64,000 bases of DNA. Source: Gyromitra esculenta. Taxonomy: Eukaryota; Ascomycota; Pezizomycetes; Pezizales; Discinaceae. Shown here one piece after another: positions 33,912-47,516 of the stretch. The translations under genes were made by a program, and so were the position numbers. Each line of letters starts with the position of its first letter. The stretch's first letter is position 1. Where the stretch lies: NCBI GenBank assembly GCA_038503075.1, contig JBCAML010000004.1, forward strand, positions 1-64,000, in the 5' to 3' direction. The notes under the pieces are model-generated. The model had not been told where the DNA came from, ran no database searches, and saw nothing but the letters and a program-made list of their open reading frames with translations.

Positions 33912-34376
33912 TTATCCTTGCTCATCCGCCTCCACCCCGTCCTCTTCTCCATCTCTTCGTGAACCCCCACTTCTTTTTATCCGTCGCTCTTCCATTTCTT
34001 TTCCCCATAAATCCAATACAGCTTCCTTGTTTCTATCCCTCAAAGCCCGTCGTATCTCCCCTGTCAACTCTTCAAGCCCGTCATATATCTCACTTTTCCG
34101 ACTTTCCCACTGTTCCTCTTCCTCCCTATCCCCATCCACATCCCATGATTCTTTCCTCCGGGCCATCTCGTCCTTAAGCGCGAGCGTCAATTCCTTCGTT
34201 AACGTCTCTATGCGGTCGTAGCGGCTCTTTCTCTCATCTTTACTCAAACGTCTCAGTCTGGGAGCTGGTGCTCTGCTCGAAACTCCATCGACGGGAGATA
34301 GGATTAAACCTGATGTTTGCGAGCTCGAGGAATTCTTTCTGAGAGGAACATTGTAGCGACCGGGAGGAGGTTCCAT
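33912..34376 (-). CDS. Small charged hypothetical protein
   Basis: 154 residues from an ATG at 34376, one exon. The N-terminal 45 residues are Ser/Pro-rich. Residues about 45-135 are very rich in Arg, Lys and Glu with a helical, coiled-coil-like pattern (LSKDERKSRYDRIETLTKEL, then EELTGEIRRALRDRNKEAVL). The tail is acidic and Gly-rich. No domain, signal peptide or membrane segment is recognised. Low-complexity charged ORFs can be chance, so existence is moderately supported, mainly by the ATG start, length and consistent helical periodicity. It may also be the last exon of a longer gene. Confidence 0.45.
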   Translation of the reverse strand: MEPPPGRYNVPLRKNSSSSQTSGLILSPVDGVSSRAPAPRLRRLSKDERKSRYDRIETLTKELTLALKDEMARRKESWDVDGDREEEEQWESRKSEIYDGLEELTGEIRRALRDRNKEAVLDLWGKEMEERRIKRSGGSRRDGEEDGVEADEQG

Positions 34377-37300
34377 AGGAGATCAACATCGATCTCAATA
34401 TCGAAATGCGCGCGCAAGAGGGACTCAGATCCGTGTTAAACAGGGAATCTGTGCCGGGGTTTGTAGGTTGAGAGCTAACTCCGTTGACGTTGGGCACTGT
34501 TGGACTTAAGGTGGGGTACTGTGGGGTACACGTATCGCTGCGTCTGCACAGAAGTAACGAGCGAGGGTGACCGGTAGATTCAATGAATTTAAACCGCCAA
34601 ATCGAATACTTGAAGAACTCCGAGAGTCTTATATCTCCTGAGGATCGCCTTGCCCGCCCGTGGAGGATTCTGGGGACGCGATAAACAGTTCAAGAGGGCA
34701 AAAACTGACTGGGATTCTCGATAGTTCTGTAGCTCCGTCTCTGGACACAACCCGCCAGCTTATTGATGGGGTATCCCCCGTCTCGCCACTGCTGATTGGC
34801 CGGAATCCTCCTCCGAGGCTGGTTTTGCTTGAATCTCTTATTCGCCACTTTACCCGGCCGATTTCTAACCCTTTTTCCCTTTTCGCGTGTTCTTTTTCCC
34901 AAAACGGACCTAGAAACAGCATATTATCTCAGTAAGAACCCCACCCACGAGAATGAAAACTTAGCAGTTAACTCGACTTAATAGGCCCTTTACCTAGAAA
35001 GGTTTCTGCGAAGGATCTTGGCATATATCACCCCTAAAAGGATCAACCTTGTCCTAGAATCATCACTGTCGTTGGCTATCAACCCAGTAAACTCATCTCG
35101 CCACTGTGTACAAAGGAGTTTTTCCTAGTGGAAGCCTCCAACCACCTAACATTACTAGGATCTATGCTTTTCCCGGCGCATAAATAGCCCAATCCCAATC
35201 TCAGTGCATACAAACCGCCAGTACATCGCCTCTGATCAGAGTTACACCGTTTTGAGGAGTTTCTTCGTCAGATCCCGGGATCCATCCCATGGTATTAAGA
35301 CATGTTTGGTAGGATTAGCTTTTGAAGCTACACATCCTAAAAACAAACCTCTTGTAAAGCCTGTTACGTCACCTAATATTTGGAATGTTAATACTTTGGT
35401 GGCTGTTCACAGCCTTAATTTCCCATCTTATGCAAAACAGACTCGACAAACCAGCTGGAAAAAGCAGATCGGTTACGGGTATGTGTCCATAGCGACAAGT
35501 TATTTACTAAATAAGTGCCTACGCCTACGCCAGTAATTCCCTGACGCCACTTCACTATCTCCTAGCGTGGCTTCTTTCACGCGAAAAGTGCCAGAAATAT
35601 CATTTCACTTCGCCACTCTTGTTTAAGCCACAGACGTGTATCGACTGAATGACAATCCATGTGGTGACCTTGGCTTGGCAAGGCGGAATCCGAAACTTTG
35701 AAAATCTATTCCGCCCCACCCGAAGCTTGTGCAGGAAAAAGAGACATGATGCAAAAACCTAACTCCCCGCCCTGCTTGCTCGTAGAACTCCGCACACCCA
35801 AAATGCTGGGAGAAAAGGATGATACACCTCCCCCCAACAAGCGCTTAATTTAGTGATCTATTTTATGTCTGTGCCTTGACACCATGGTGCATCGCCAGTG
35901 CTAGGTCCTTGTCTTAACTTCGAGTGAGGGTTCATGACTCGGCAATAACCGGTAATATACATGTATATAGGTACCAATTGATCAACACGTTCTTTACCAG
36001 ATATAAAAAGCGATGTCTCGAACATCTCAACCCAAACACCGGCAACCAATTCAGCTCTTGTTAAAAAAAAACGAAGCAAGCTAGTTAACCAAACTCTAAG
36101 AGCGGGGTAAATCAAAAAAAAAAAAACCTTACCCATAAATACCCAGCACTATAGATTAAGGATTACCGATCTATACTCAATATGTCCGCCGGTCTCGGGT
36201 GCCGGTACTTTCAATGTGAGATGACGGGAGCTGTGAGCATAGCTCATAATTCTATGGTTCGAATTGGTTCGGTCCGTTTTAATGACGACTGAACAACACG
36301 GGGGTTCAACCTTAGATTGAATATGCAGGAAATTTAAATTGCTCGCCGACCAAATTGATCAATCGGCCTAGTTAACCACGTCGACCGATCCCTCTCGTAA
36401 ACCATTTCCGTGTTCAAACCGGTGCCGAGTTGGCTGTCGTACGGATAGCGCACAATAAAAAGAAATGTTGATCGGGTTTCAGTGATTCGACTCAGTATAA
36501 ATATCACCAATGAACAGGGAGTTTGATCACTACACTAATTCGTGGGGTAAAGCAAAGGGAACCTGGAAAGTGATATTGCATCAGCATATGCGCTTCCTCG
36601 ATGGTAGTTTCCTCGCTTAAAGTCTTTATACCAATATCTCTATTCTATGATAAGCTGGCTACCAGGTACGAAAGGCTTTGATTAAGGCCGGTCTTCTGTT
36701 TTTAAATGCTACTTTCTTATCATACATCGGTGGCGTTTGTAAAGTAGGCCGCCTTTGCATTGCACACAATACAATACCATATATTGAAACGTCGCCAAAT
36801 TAAAGTACGATTAGAAGTTTTCAGGGCCGGGATGCTGATGCCCGATCCCCGAAACTGTACTACGGGTGTAGGGGTAAATATGACTAACTGTGGCGTACCT
36901 TCTGAGGCCTTTCAACAACCATATCTCCTCAACATCAATACAGCTATCAATTTCTATTTGCCATGATATTTAGAACAAAGCTTACTTTGCACTGTTACAG
37001 ATATTTTCACGATCGGGTTAGGAATGTAGTTTATATTCCGTGTTATCGAAAGCAACTTCTGTGCCACAATTCTCGTACGCGTCATTTACCCCCACACCCG
37101 TAGTACTTTCGAGAAGCGCTATGGTATTAGAGGAAAAATATTTGTGATATCTCCCTTACAATCATCTGCGGGGCGCAAGGCTAAAACGAGATCTAGATGT
37201 GCGTGGTAGGTATTTGCATTTGATGCAGATGGAGCGTCTTATCCGGGTTACCGATAACTCTGTGGCTAGGATCTCAGTCACGTGTGAGAAATAGAGCAAT

Positions 37301-37597
37301 AGCAACGCTTCTAATAAAAGAAACTATCAACATGATTGGGGTAATAATAGCCTTAATGTGGCTGGAGCCCTAATTCAGAGGTATTTTTAATACTCCAAAG
37401 CTTATCCTAACGTACATGCATAGATACCCGAATTATCGACACCCGATTATTGACCTTATTACGGAGACTGATTTGAAAAAAAAGGGGAGGAAAATAATAA
37501 TACAGAAAAAGACTCCGTAACCTATTCGCGCCAATTTCTCCAACACTGAGATCCAGCTCTTATAACATATATGAATTTCCCTAATTAACTGCAGATT
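34377..37597. other. Gene-poor intergenic region
   Basis: Short open frames on both strands (34629-34935, 35204-35536, 35858-36136) match no family and have no supporting splice structure; I do not call them. A short inverted repeat TTACGGAG/CTCCGTAA lies near 37460-37520. Its right end is the 3' flank of the large fusion gene. Confidence 0.45.
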
Positions 37598-40500
37598 CTA
37601 CACCGACCCGCCGTTCCTAGCCTTGGTATTTTCGATCACATTCTCGATATGTTCCTGAACACGGGGATAAACATCTCTATAGGCCGTTTTTCCCATCCAG
37701 TGATCTAAATGTCCTCTATCTTGGCTACATATCGGGAGAAAATCAGTCAGTCAGCATGCAGAACAGGAAGTAATAACGATAACGCAGGAACGATTGAAGG
37801 CTACTCACAAAATTTCCATTTCATAGTTGTCTGGTCCAAATGTATCGCGGAGCATGTTATAAGACATGTTGGTGCTTTCTGGTGTGTACACAGCATTCAT
37901 ACCACCAGCTATGAACAGTATAGGAATACCCTTAAGGCGCCCAACGTTCGTTTCTGAGATCAAGGATGCACCCTCATTATCCATAACGTAGCCCTTATTT
38001 CCCATCTGCATCAGTTGCGTAAGGGCTTTCATGCTGACACCACCGATGAAATTGGATAGATTTGCATGCGTAACTGCGTTGAGCTGTTTATGCTGCCAGA
38101 GCCTCCCAAAAACAAGTTCACTACGGTGACATACTGTAGAGTTGCAGATCTCTACTCTATCTCCAACAGGGTAGAATCGCAGTACCTGGTCCAGAAGCTT
38201 CTGTACTAGATAGTCGTCAGGGCTCGACAAGACGGGGAACCAAGGACCGGCGATAGCTTTGTAAATTGAATTCAAGGGAAGCTTGGCCTTTATCGCGTTG
38301 ACTTTAGCCCACTTGGGGTTAGCGAAGACCTGCGAAGCAGTCATGCCTTTTATCCAGCTCGCAGGGATCGTTCCATCAAGTAATCCACACGCCATGGCTA
38401 TGGACCCTGCACAGTGAACAACGCAATATATCTTTTCGGTGGTATCTTTGCGTATATGGTCGAGGGCGGCCTTGACATCTAGACGAGCATCAAAGGTAGT
38501 GTACCCTTGCTCCGCAACTTTTGTCTTACCAACACGAAGTGTGGGAATGTATATGGTATATCCTTGAGATAGGAAATGAGAAACACAATCATTTGGAATG
38601 GTTGGTAGTGCATATATCTTGTCAAAGTTAGCTTTGCATTTCGAACAAAACGGCCCTTCAGACTAACCTGTTGATCAACTGCCGCTCCTGGAACAAAAAG
38701 AAGTGGGGGCTTCTCAGATGTAGCAGATGCTGTAGAAAGATTTCTCAAAGACACGCTTGGGCTCTTTAGCGGACGCCACACATGCAGTGTGACTTTGACT
38801 CCATCCGCCGCTGTCAGCGTCACCATCTCAGTAGGAGGAGTTTTAGGATAATATCCAGTAGCAGACATTGTCGGGTATTGCAGTGCACGAAAGGGCGAAA
38901 AGAAGTATCCAAGTGTTCGGCTCATAAACCAGTTGACGAACCGAGTGCCCGCCCCGAATCTCGCCAGGACAGTGCTGCCCGAAGCCCCAAAGCTAAGCAT
39001 CTCCGCTTTAAAATTCCTCAACGAAATATTGAGAATACCACGCCCAACAATGCTATCATCAGGACGTGTGAGGGTTACATAGAGGGTTGTGGTGGCTTTC
39101 CACGTTGCGGAGACCGAAAACGCCATTTTCGAATCAATCATCTTGTAGCCGTTGAAATGCAATAATTGCCCATCTGTCCCGACGAGATCAAATTTATATG
39201 CGAGGTTTTTCGTATCGGGCGAATTGCTATCTTGGCTGAAGAATTGAACTTCTCCGCGGAGAACCATATATGGATCCTTACTGAGCGCACCGCAAGAAAA
39301 GGTTCCAGTAGCCATCGCAGCGTGGTCCGAACGTTGGATGACTTTGGATAGGAATACATTAGCTGCTTCTGAATATCTATTTCGCTTATGCTCAGGTTCA
39401 TAGTTTCGGCTTTAACTTACGGTTTTGGGTACTATAGCTATCAACTGATAGAAAGAATCTCGCTGCACTAGATGATCCCATGGCAACATCTGTAGCGACT
39501 TGGAAATCATCAATATCATCACCAATATACATGTGGCCGTCCATAACCTCGCTGAACCTCATGCCGCTTTTGCCAGCGGCATCTGTAATAGACTTTTGTG
39601 CAACCTTCATTTCTGATGTCAAGGGGATACACTTCTTGGGTTTTCCAAAGAGGTTTAGGCGTCCTTTTAGTTACAATTAGTATCACTTCTGAGCGGGCAA
39701 TCTCGCCGAAACTTACCATTTTGTGTCTCGTAGTCGATTAAAATCCCCTTCTTCGCAGCAATAGCCTCAACGCTTCTCTCAGCCAACGCTGTGATAGTGG
39801 CAAAAGGATTAACTCCAAGAGCACACGGAATGATACTCCCATCGACGACAACTAGACCGTCATAGACTTCGGATACATCACCACTAAAGAGTTCACCAAT
39901 GTGGTTGGTTGTACCACCTTCCCCGGTTCCATCGTTCGACATATTGGCTCCACCAATCGGATGAACTGTAATTTCTTCATCTCCTCCGAGAGCGAAGAAG
40001 GGAGAATTAACCAATGTCCCTCCAATTTTCGACGTAACATCCGCTAGCAACTTGTTCAATTCTTTGACATGCTCAGTCCTACCCACGCCCAGGAAGCGAA
40101 GATACGGCTTCCCGTTCTCGAGCGTCAAAGTTGCCTCATTATTGTCGTGAGACATGATGAGATATATCTGCGTACGATTCGTAGAGCTACCAGAGCTATA
40201 CGGCCCCTTAAAACGAGTCTCTGTGCGAGAAAAGAAGTGGCGTAAACGATCCTTCGCACTGTATTCTTGAGGGTATATCTTCCCAGGCATCGCCTCGAGC
40301 ATAGCCTGAAGAATGGGTGCCAGGGCTTCGGGAACCGCCCCCTCTTCGAGGACAAACCCATCCAGAACTTCTGGTTGATCTCTCATATCAATAACACCAT
40401 TAATTGTTGGTCCGACAGGACGATCAGCAGGAACATGTTCCCTGCCAATCGCATTCGCAACCTCGTTTGTGTTATAGCCAAAGGAGAGAATGTCCCCGTT

Positions 40501-42019
40501 ACCACTCATCCCTCTCCCCACAGTGTCGCTCATTTTCAGGCCATAATCTTTGCTCCTCAGGAGGATCTCCGTTGTCCCCAGAGTGCCTGCACCTAGAAAT
40601 ACGAGTTCTCGGGCCTTAACCCACATAAGCTCCTTGTGGAAAATGTCTTTAAATTCAGAACGGCCGTTGCTATCTCCGTGCCATGCGTAAAATACGATCC
40701 AACCATTTCCAGATGGGTCGCGCTTAACGTGACGAACTTCACATTCGCAGAAGCTGCGGACGTCAGTAAATTAGAAGGATATCAGGGACATTGGGGTAAA
40801 AATACATTTCAGCACCCCAGTTCCAAGCATCAGGAAGGTAGTTCATCAGAACACTGTTCTTACTACCATCATTCACGCCTGTACAATCTTGTCCAGACAG
40901 AGTCGAAGCTCTCATCTCAACTCCCATACTATTCAGGCCATCTTTAAAAAACGTCGTCTGTGGTGCCCTTGAAAATTTCTCCGGAACACCCAAAAGCTCT
41001 GCCTGCTTCTGAAGAAGTGAGAGTTTCGCCAACTCTGGAAACTCCTCCGGGTATGGATTTGGTTGCAAGACCTCACTTGCACGACGGTAATCTGAAAATA
41101 AGGGTTAGTATTACCTCGAGTGATAAAATATGATTAGAGGTGATGGGATGCCTACACTTTTGCAGGGATTTAGGATTTTTAGAGATTTCGTCCGGCCAGT
41201 AGTCAAGCTGCAGAGTCCTTTCATCCGCCTCTAGGAAGATATTTGCATTCAAGAGAGATGTTCCTCCCAGACCTGTACTCTGGGGTCAGTGGATATTACT
41301 CGGTCATGAACAAGAGTCCCTACCATTAGCTACGAAGGCGTTCTGCCCTTCTCCAAGAATTAGGTGATAGAGTCCTGTAGGAGATCCTGCAGTTGCATCG
41401 ATAACATCTTCGCCATCTTTCCCTAGATTACCAGAAACGTGTAACTCGGGCGCCGCCTCTAAAAGAGTAACGGGATATTCACCAGCTGTAGAAGAGTATT
41501 AGTAACTTTCGCAAAGAGATTAACCACGTAGAAACAAAGCACGGCATAAAGACCGCGGAAAAGAAATGAAAAAAGCAGAAACGTACGCCACCTCTCCTTC
41601 CCCAACTCTAACACGCATACCTCCTTCCCGCCCCTTGCCATCCTGCTCGCTGCAACACCACCTCCATACCCACTCCCGACCACAACAACATCGTATTCCG
41701 CCCTCATCATTGGTACTGGTCTTGATAGACGAGGAAATTTTGCATTCTCCGCCGCTAGTATGTCATCAGAACAAGCAACGTAGTCGCTTGCAGTTAACAG
41801 GATTCCGCCCTTTGTGAATGTGGATGGTTCTGCGCCTAGAATCTCGGTCGGGAACGAGCTCTCTACTGTTGGAGTACGTAAACCGTCGTTGAAGGCTGGC
41901 GTTGAAGGGATAGAGGAGTTCGGTGTAGTATTTGAAGTTGATGATCCAGCGCCTGTAGAGTTTGATGGATTGCTGAAGTTGAGCGAAGCAGGCCGTGGCG
42001 AGAGATAGTTGGAAGCCAT
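37598..42019 (-). CDS. GMC/cholesterol-oxidase-like flavoenzyme fused to an alpha/beta-hydrolase
   Basis: Nine exons on the minus strand: 42019-41587, 41485-41324, 41272-41156, 41091-40806, 40753-39717, 39663-39421, 39368-38668, 38617-37809 and 37724-37598 (1304 residues). Every junction keeps phase. Residues 1-105 are Ser/Pro/Thr-rich without a signal peptide. The FAD dinucleotide fold starts at 108 (VVVVGSGYGGGVAASRM, glycines 115-121), followed by ERWPGEYP, GLGGTSLLNANIFL, FLGAGTLGTTEILLRS, HPIGGANMSNDGTG and VNPFATITALAERS, all typical of GMC oxidoreductases close to cholesterol oxidase. About residue 755 a linker leads into a beta-rich region, and from about 930 an alpha/beta-hydrolase (LLFVPGAAVD; nucleophile elbow VHCAGS with Cys1062; FIAGGMNAVYTPEST; RGHLDHWMG with the likely His). 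The elbow has Cys where Ser is usual. Plausibly acts on sterols or other lipid alcohols and their esters; that is inference. Confidence 0.88.
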
Positions 42020-45000
42020 GTTGAGCTAGCTACTGCCCTGATTGCTTTAGCAATTCGTCGCAGTCTCGATTTGCGTATGTTTACCGTTAAAGATGTGCCG
42101 TAGGTCGTTCGCCCGAAATATCAGATCTACCGCGACGAGTACGTTTATCGATAATTTTTTCGTACAGATATGGAGTACTAAGGGATGGGGTGAATTTGCA
42201 TATCTCCGCGCAGAGGAAAACAATTCTATTTAAGCAGATGCCGATGAGCTGACAATTAAACCTCCAGTCCAATTTCAGCCCTGAAAGATCAGCCGCGCGA
42301 TTCTTTATGACTCCTTGTTGCCATTATCAGCTCTTTGAGTAAGGATTCACCGTGCTCGGCGCAATAAGGCTGAGGACGTTTTTAAAACAGGTCCAATTGC
42401 TGACTGTGAAAACGAGTGTCGTTCTTAGGTATGACGAAAACTGCCATGATGGTGTGACAAGTTTCTCCAAGATCGATGAAATGTGCAATTAAAAAACAAA
42501 AAAACTGGTAGCACCTATGAATAATTAAAATCAAATTATTTTGGGTAACCTAAGAAACGAGAGCTTTGTCTTCGCTAAACCCCATATTCGACCTTTGGGA
42601 AATTCATCACAATTCCATGATACTCGATAGTGTGTGGGACAGCTTGGGTTGATGGGCAGCCGCAGCCTGAATCCGAAGCTTACGGTGGTACAAGGAATGG
42701 TTTCGGCCACTAAAGCGGAAGAAAGGATAGCCATACGTAAGCAATTAAACGTATATAGACATCTGTAGTGAGGATAGAAAAAGGACTATATTACATGAGA
42801 TGCTCTTCCCCATCCATCCCTCGCTCACTCAGCCCTCGGAAAATGAGCTGATATATTATCACGAACGTACGGATGCGCAAACCCCTTGATCCAAATTTCC
42901 CCAACTCAACCCAATTGAAAAATCGGCGAGCGAATGCGATCGCCTTAGGACTGCTTTGTCGAAATCTCATTTTAACGAGTGCAGGGGGTGTTTTGTCTTA
43001 TCGCGATGAACGAGAATTCTTTTTCTTGAGGCGGAGCAATTACCCGTTCCCGTTCCCACCACAAGAGAAGTTGCTCACGATCTAAGACTATCGCTCGGAT
43101 GGCATGTGATACGATACATACCTTTGTATGATGATCAAAAATACAAAATCCCAGCTTCTTCTCTTTATCGGCTAAGACGGGGGTCTTTAAGCTGCAGTCG
43201 CTTTAATTGGGAAAAAAAGGGACTGATCAGAATCTGTATAAGAAAGACCTGTTCTTCTTTCAACTAAATATTCGTGCTCTAAAATCAGCATCCCGAAAAG
43301 TCGAACAGCCCGAAGCGGAAAACAATTAAACCATACACCATTACCCAGCCTCTGCCAAAGGCTCCAGCACCGCATTGAGTTCAACCCGTAGAAGCGAATG
43401 TCGTATTCTCTTGCGCGACTGACCCAAATTCGCGTTGCGTCATCCCCCTGAACCCCTTATCTTATCGCGCGCCTGGCCGAAATAGTACCACGATTCGATT
43501 TCGGCAACTCCAGGCAAAGCAACTCATTTCGTAACTGCCATAAAACCCTAACCCTTTCGTGCTATTTTAGGTGCGGTAAGACCCGACTCCCAGCCGAACG
43601 AGAAAATGCGACACTAGCCAACGCAGCGATTCCAAACCTAATTCATCGTAACCCCAGAAATCGAATTTTAGGAGAGCAGGAGAACTAGCCAACCAATATT
43701 CTTGCATGGCGTGCGGAGTAGGGATCGGGTGTGTAAAAATACCGTATCGTAATGTATTGTATTTTTATGTATTATACGGTATTATAAAATATAATACGGG
43801 TGATAAAATACATACTATTACTGATCTAGTCTAGGTAAGAGTTAACAGTCAGTTTTCAAGTAAGATTCCAGGCATTATCAGGTAAAAGGGGTCCGGATTA
43901 GGTAGCCCCAACTGGTGTTCAGGCTGGGCGCGGTCTGTGCGGTCTGTATCGTATTTTCGATACAATACAATACTTGGAAAATATGTATTTTAACAATCCC
44001 TAGTGCAGATATGTAGAGCGCTTATTCCGACAGGCTACGCTAGAGGGTCTGAGATGCTATTTCTCACCAAGACACCTAAGTTGAACATGATCGTGATCTT
44101 CCCTCGAGTCGGCGGTTGCTCCAGAAGGGGTCGCGCGAATAACGGCGGGATGGTGCGTACTAAGGGATATGTCAAGATCCGCAGAGCCGCATATTCCGGC
44201 ACGACGGTTCCGTATGCCCGTGCTTTGTGTTCGCCGACTCGGAGACGAGCACCACAATAACCCGATATCCTGATTGACTGGTATCGAGTCCGATATATGC
44301 GCATTGCTGTTGTAGACGTTGAGGACAAGATAGCAATCTACTCCATTACTTTCTTTCCAATCACCGTATATTTTTCGGGCAATAATAGGATAGTAGACTA
44401 CTCCCTAAATTCTTATCGCGCAGAGATAGCCGCGGTTGGTGGCATTGGACCTGTCATTGTGGGGTTAGAAGTACCGATTTTAAATACATCGAGGTACCTT
44501 ATATGCTCCGCACGAGATGTCCTGTGTGCGTTTCCTTGGCATCCGGATTTGTGTGGAAATCGCGAGTCGACGAAGTCTCCTATCATATTAGTGGCTCGTT
44601 GTATTTCGCGTAGTAATTTATTAGTTATAGTAGGGCAGTCGAAGGTATCGGTAAGTATAGAGGAAAATTAAGCTCTGCCATTTCTTTTGAAATATGATAG
44701 ATATAATACCTGCTATATGTACCTCTTAGAATTAGAATAGACAATTATACTCTTGCGGAACAACACAGCAGTGTTTCGAGCAGCTTGACTGTTATTGGAA
44801 GGGACGTGCGGGATGTGGGCAAGGAGTGATTTGGTATTCGACCAATGCAGCGAGTCGTTGCGAACTGCTGCAAATGCATGTAACTTGGGAGACCGTGCGT
44901 GCAGATTAATAAGCTTCTTTTCTTGATGAGGGCTTTCTGGAGCTTTGGGATCTGAGATCAAATCTCGGCGGATTTTTTCCGGGACGGAAGAATTTGCCCC

Positions 45001-47516
45001 GTTGTTCCGCGCCACAGGTATGGCTGGATGGTGATAGTTGATGTATTTTGGGATAAGCTATAAAGTTGTTTATTACCGTGGGTTTTGATAAATGATCAAT
45101 CTAAACAAATGTGAGAGTTTTAACGAACGAATTTTGTTCCTCTGTCATCTATAACGTCAAGTTGCTGTCAATCCCCCACGAAAGGTATAGTAACTCATGA
45201 TATAAGAGAACAGTATTTGTGTGTTGATGAAAATTTCTGCAAATTTTAAAAGAAAGCACGGATAAGCAGAAGGAAATGCGGGTAGCAAAACTAAACATAA
45301 CCCAAAAAAAAGTGAGGTTGTAAAACAATTTGCATGAACAGCAATGAGTTTCTATCACCAGGTTGCTAATTGCCGGATGATCGGACTCCATCGGGCCCTT
45401 CATTGCCAGTTGGCGGATATTCGATAATTTTGGTCTAGCTTGTTTCCTACGAATTGTCTCCTTGCATACACCTCTTGCTGTTGAGGATCTCGGCGTGCGA
45501 CGCGAGTGGGTACTAACGCGTGCGTTGGTGCATTGCAGATTAGAGAGAGGAAAAAGGAAACATCTTCAAAAGACGATGGTATCGGGGAGAGAGAGCTCCG
45601 GCACTTCCAATTACTATCAAGCCTTACTTTTTAATGCAACAGGTTTAATTCATTGATTGAACTGTGAATTCCAATTGACCGTTTCGCCGGGGGTTCTCAA
45701 GATCTGATTTGGCTTTTTATGCACATAATGAATCATCATATACTGGTCCAATTGGCATGATAATCTGCCAATTCCCTTTCCTAGCTTCCAGGAGTCTGGT
45801 TGACATGAAGATGAACGTTAAGGCATTCCAAACGGTGTGTCGTAATCTCGTGTTTCGTGATGGGCAGCCATCACGTTTAGGGTTACTCATGAACACGACC
45901 TCTCCCTGACAGCCGATGATGATGATGAGATGGTTGTTGTGGAACTAAATGGCTATGAAATGGCCAACGAAGACCACTGGAGACATAATTTCGTTGACTG
46001 TGAAGATCCAGAGCGAGAGTGCCAAGAGCGTCTAGGCTTTCTGTCTGGCGAAACGGGAGGTGATGGTGGTGATGACCGGGAATAGCTACAGGTATCATAC
46101 AGACACCCAGGGGAAAGAGTCGTTTGATGGGAAGAAAGGCAGAAACAAAGGCTAACCAAAAGGTTAGATAGGTGTGGCTAGAGCGTTGACAACAAAACAT
46201 GCAGGGATCTGAGAGACAGGGGACGATCACCCATCCAGCATCCTTGAGAGATGCTTCCTGGGTCACCACGTCTCCAAGTCTTGCTCCCCACACCTCCGAG
46301 GTAGAGCCCTTTTCTTTTGTATCCTCCAATTGCAGTAATTCCCCTAAAACCTACCCAATTATGAGAAAAAAAGAGAAGCTCTGTCTACTACTGCGCCTCA
46401 GGTTGAAGTACGTGATTGAACTGATTTTCTCGACCTTTCACATGATTTTGCCTATCCTCTTGCTACCTCTATCCTCTCTCTTCCCTGACTGCTCCCGTGT
46501 CGCTTCCCCTGCTACCGGTTGTGCATGCAGCAGTTTTGGGCCGAATCGTTTTCCTTTACAACCACAACGATAGGTTGACAGAATTGTCACTCGCAGAAGT
46601 GTGTCTACGTGTTCGCCTGTACGAGTCTCGCTTGCTGCCAGCGGTAGACGTCCACGCTACAGACCTGCACTCGAGCAGCCTGTAGCCAGTAGTTGCTGCG
46701 ACCCCCAATCAAGAAATCTTCCCCCCAATCACACCACAGGCATTTCTTTTTCTCCCGTTTCTTTTCTTTTTCCTGCGTGGTGTATGGTATATACGCATAT
46801 TTGGGTTTTTCTGTGTTTTGGAGATAACTCTAGAGTAGAGTTACCCAGGGAAACCACCGGGAGAGGTACATACCTTACACTCCCGACGAAGGGGAGAGAG
46901 GAGGAGAAAAGGAAAGAAAAGAAGAAAAACTTTCTTAGCTCCTTTTTCTCTCGTGCTTTCTCACGTTCAACTCACCTTGTGCGAGAGCGAATACCAATTG
47001 TTTTCATCCTCTCGGCATCAAGATCGCGGTGTGCTGACGTCGTCATTCGAACGCCGCCCCCGTTTGAGCGAACCACGTCGTCAAACTGATCAGCCTACTC
47101 TTCTCTCTCTTCTCTTGCAATTGACACATCCTACTCCATTCCGGGGCGGCTATTATATATCCTCGCAGACGTTTCGACTTCTCCCTCCCTCGTCAAAGAA
47201 AGAGGAACCCAACCTCTCCCCGCTATTCCTGCCAGAGATAACTGTGTTTCTCGGCCCATCATCAACCATCACCCATCACAACAGCATACAGCATACATCA
47301 CCATACATCCGCTATTTACCCACCACCGTAACCAGGGAGCATCAACCGTCTGCTTCTACTGTCACGTCTTTTCTCTTCCTCTTCTCTTCCTCAATTCATT
47401 GTGTTTCATCTCCTGTTTAAATATATTACAATCCCCATTCCTTTTTGATCCATCTCCTTCCCTATTCATCTTTTTCATCCTCTCAGCAGGGCAACCCCTC
47501 CCCCCACCTTTCCACC
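42020..47516. other. Long gene-poor region and promoter of the 47517 gene
   Basis: No gene can be supported in 5.5 kb. Short frames at 42531-42734 (minus), 44297-44671 (plus), 44713-45015 (minus, GTG start only) and 45883-46329 (minus) are unconvincing. A hAT-like element lies at 43719-44002 and a TTAGGG-type doublet at 43544-43555. From about 46300 the plus strand is pyrimidine-rich (many CTCTTCCT-type tracts), as is common in long promoters and leaders of highly expressed fungal genes. Confidence 0.5.
43719..44002. mobile_element. hAT-like miniature element
   Basis: A 284-bp element. Its left end begins TAGGGATCGGGTGTGTAAAA and its right end is the inverted TTTTAACAATCCCTA. The flanking octamers GTGCGGAG (43711-43718) and GTGCAGAT (44003-44010) agree at six of eight positions, fitting an aged 8-bp hAT target duplication, and TAGGG fits the hAT terminal consensus YARNG. 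The interior has repeated GTATTGTAT and ATACGGTAT motifs and no transposase frame. Confidence 0.7.

Noticed and set aside
44713..45015. 100-codon minus-strand frame
   Set aside because: Begins with GTG and has no ATG near the start; composition is not distinctive.
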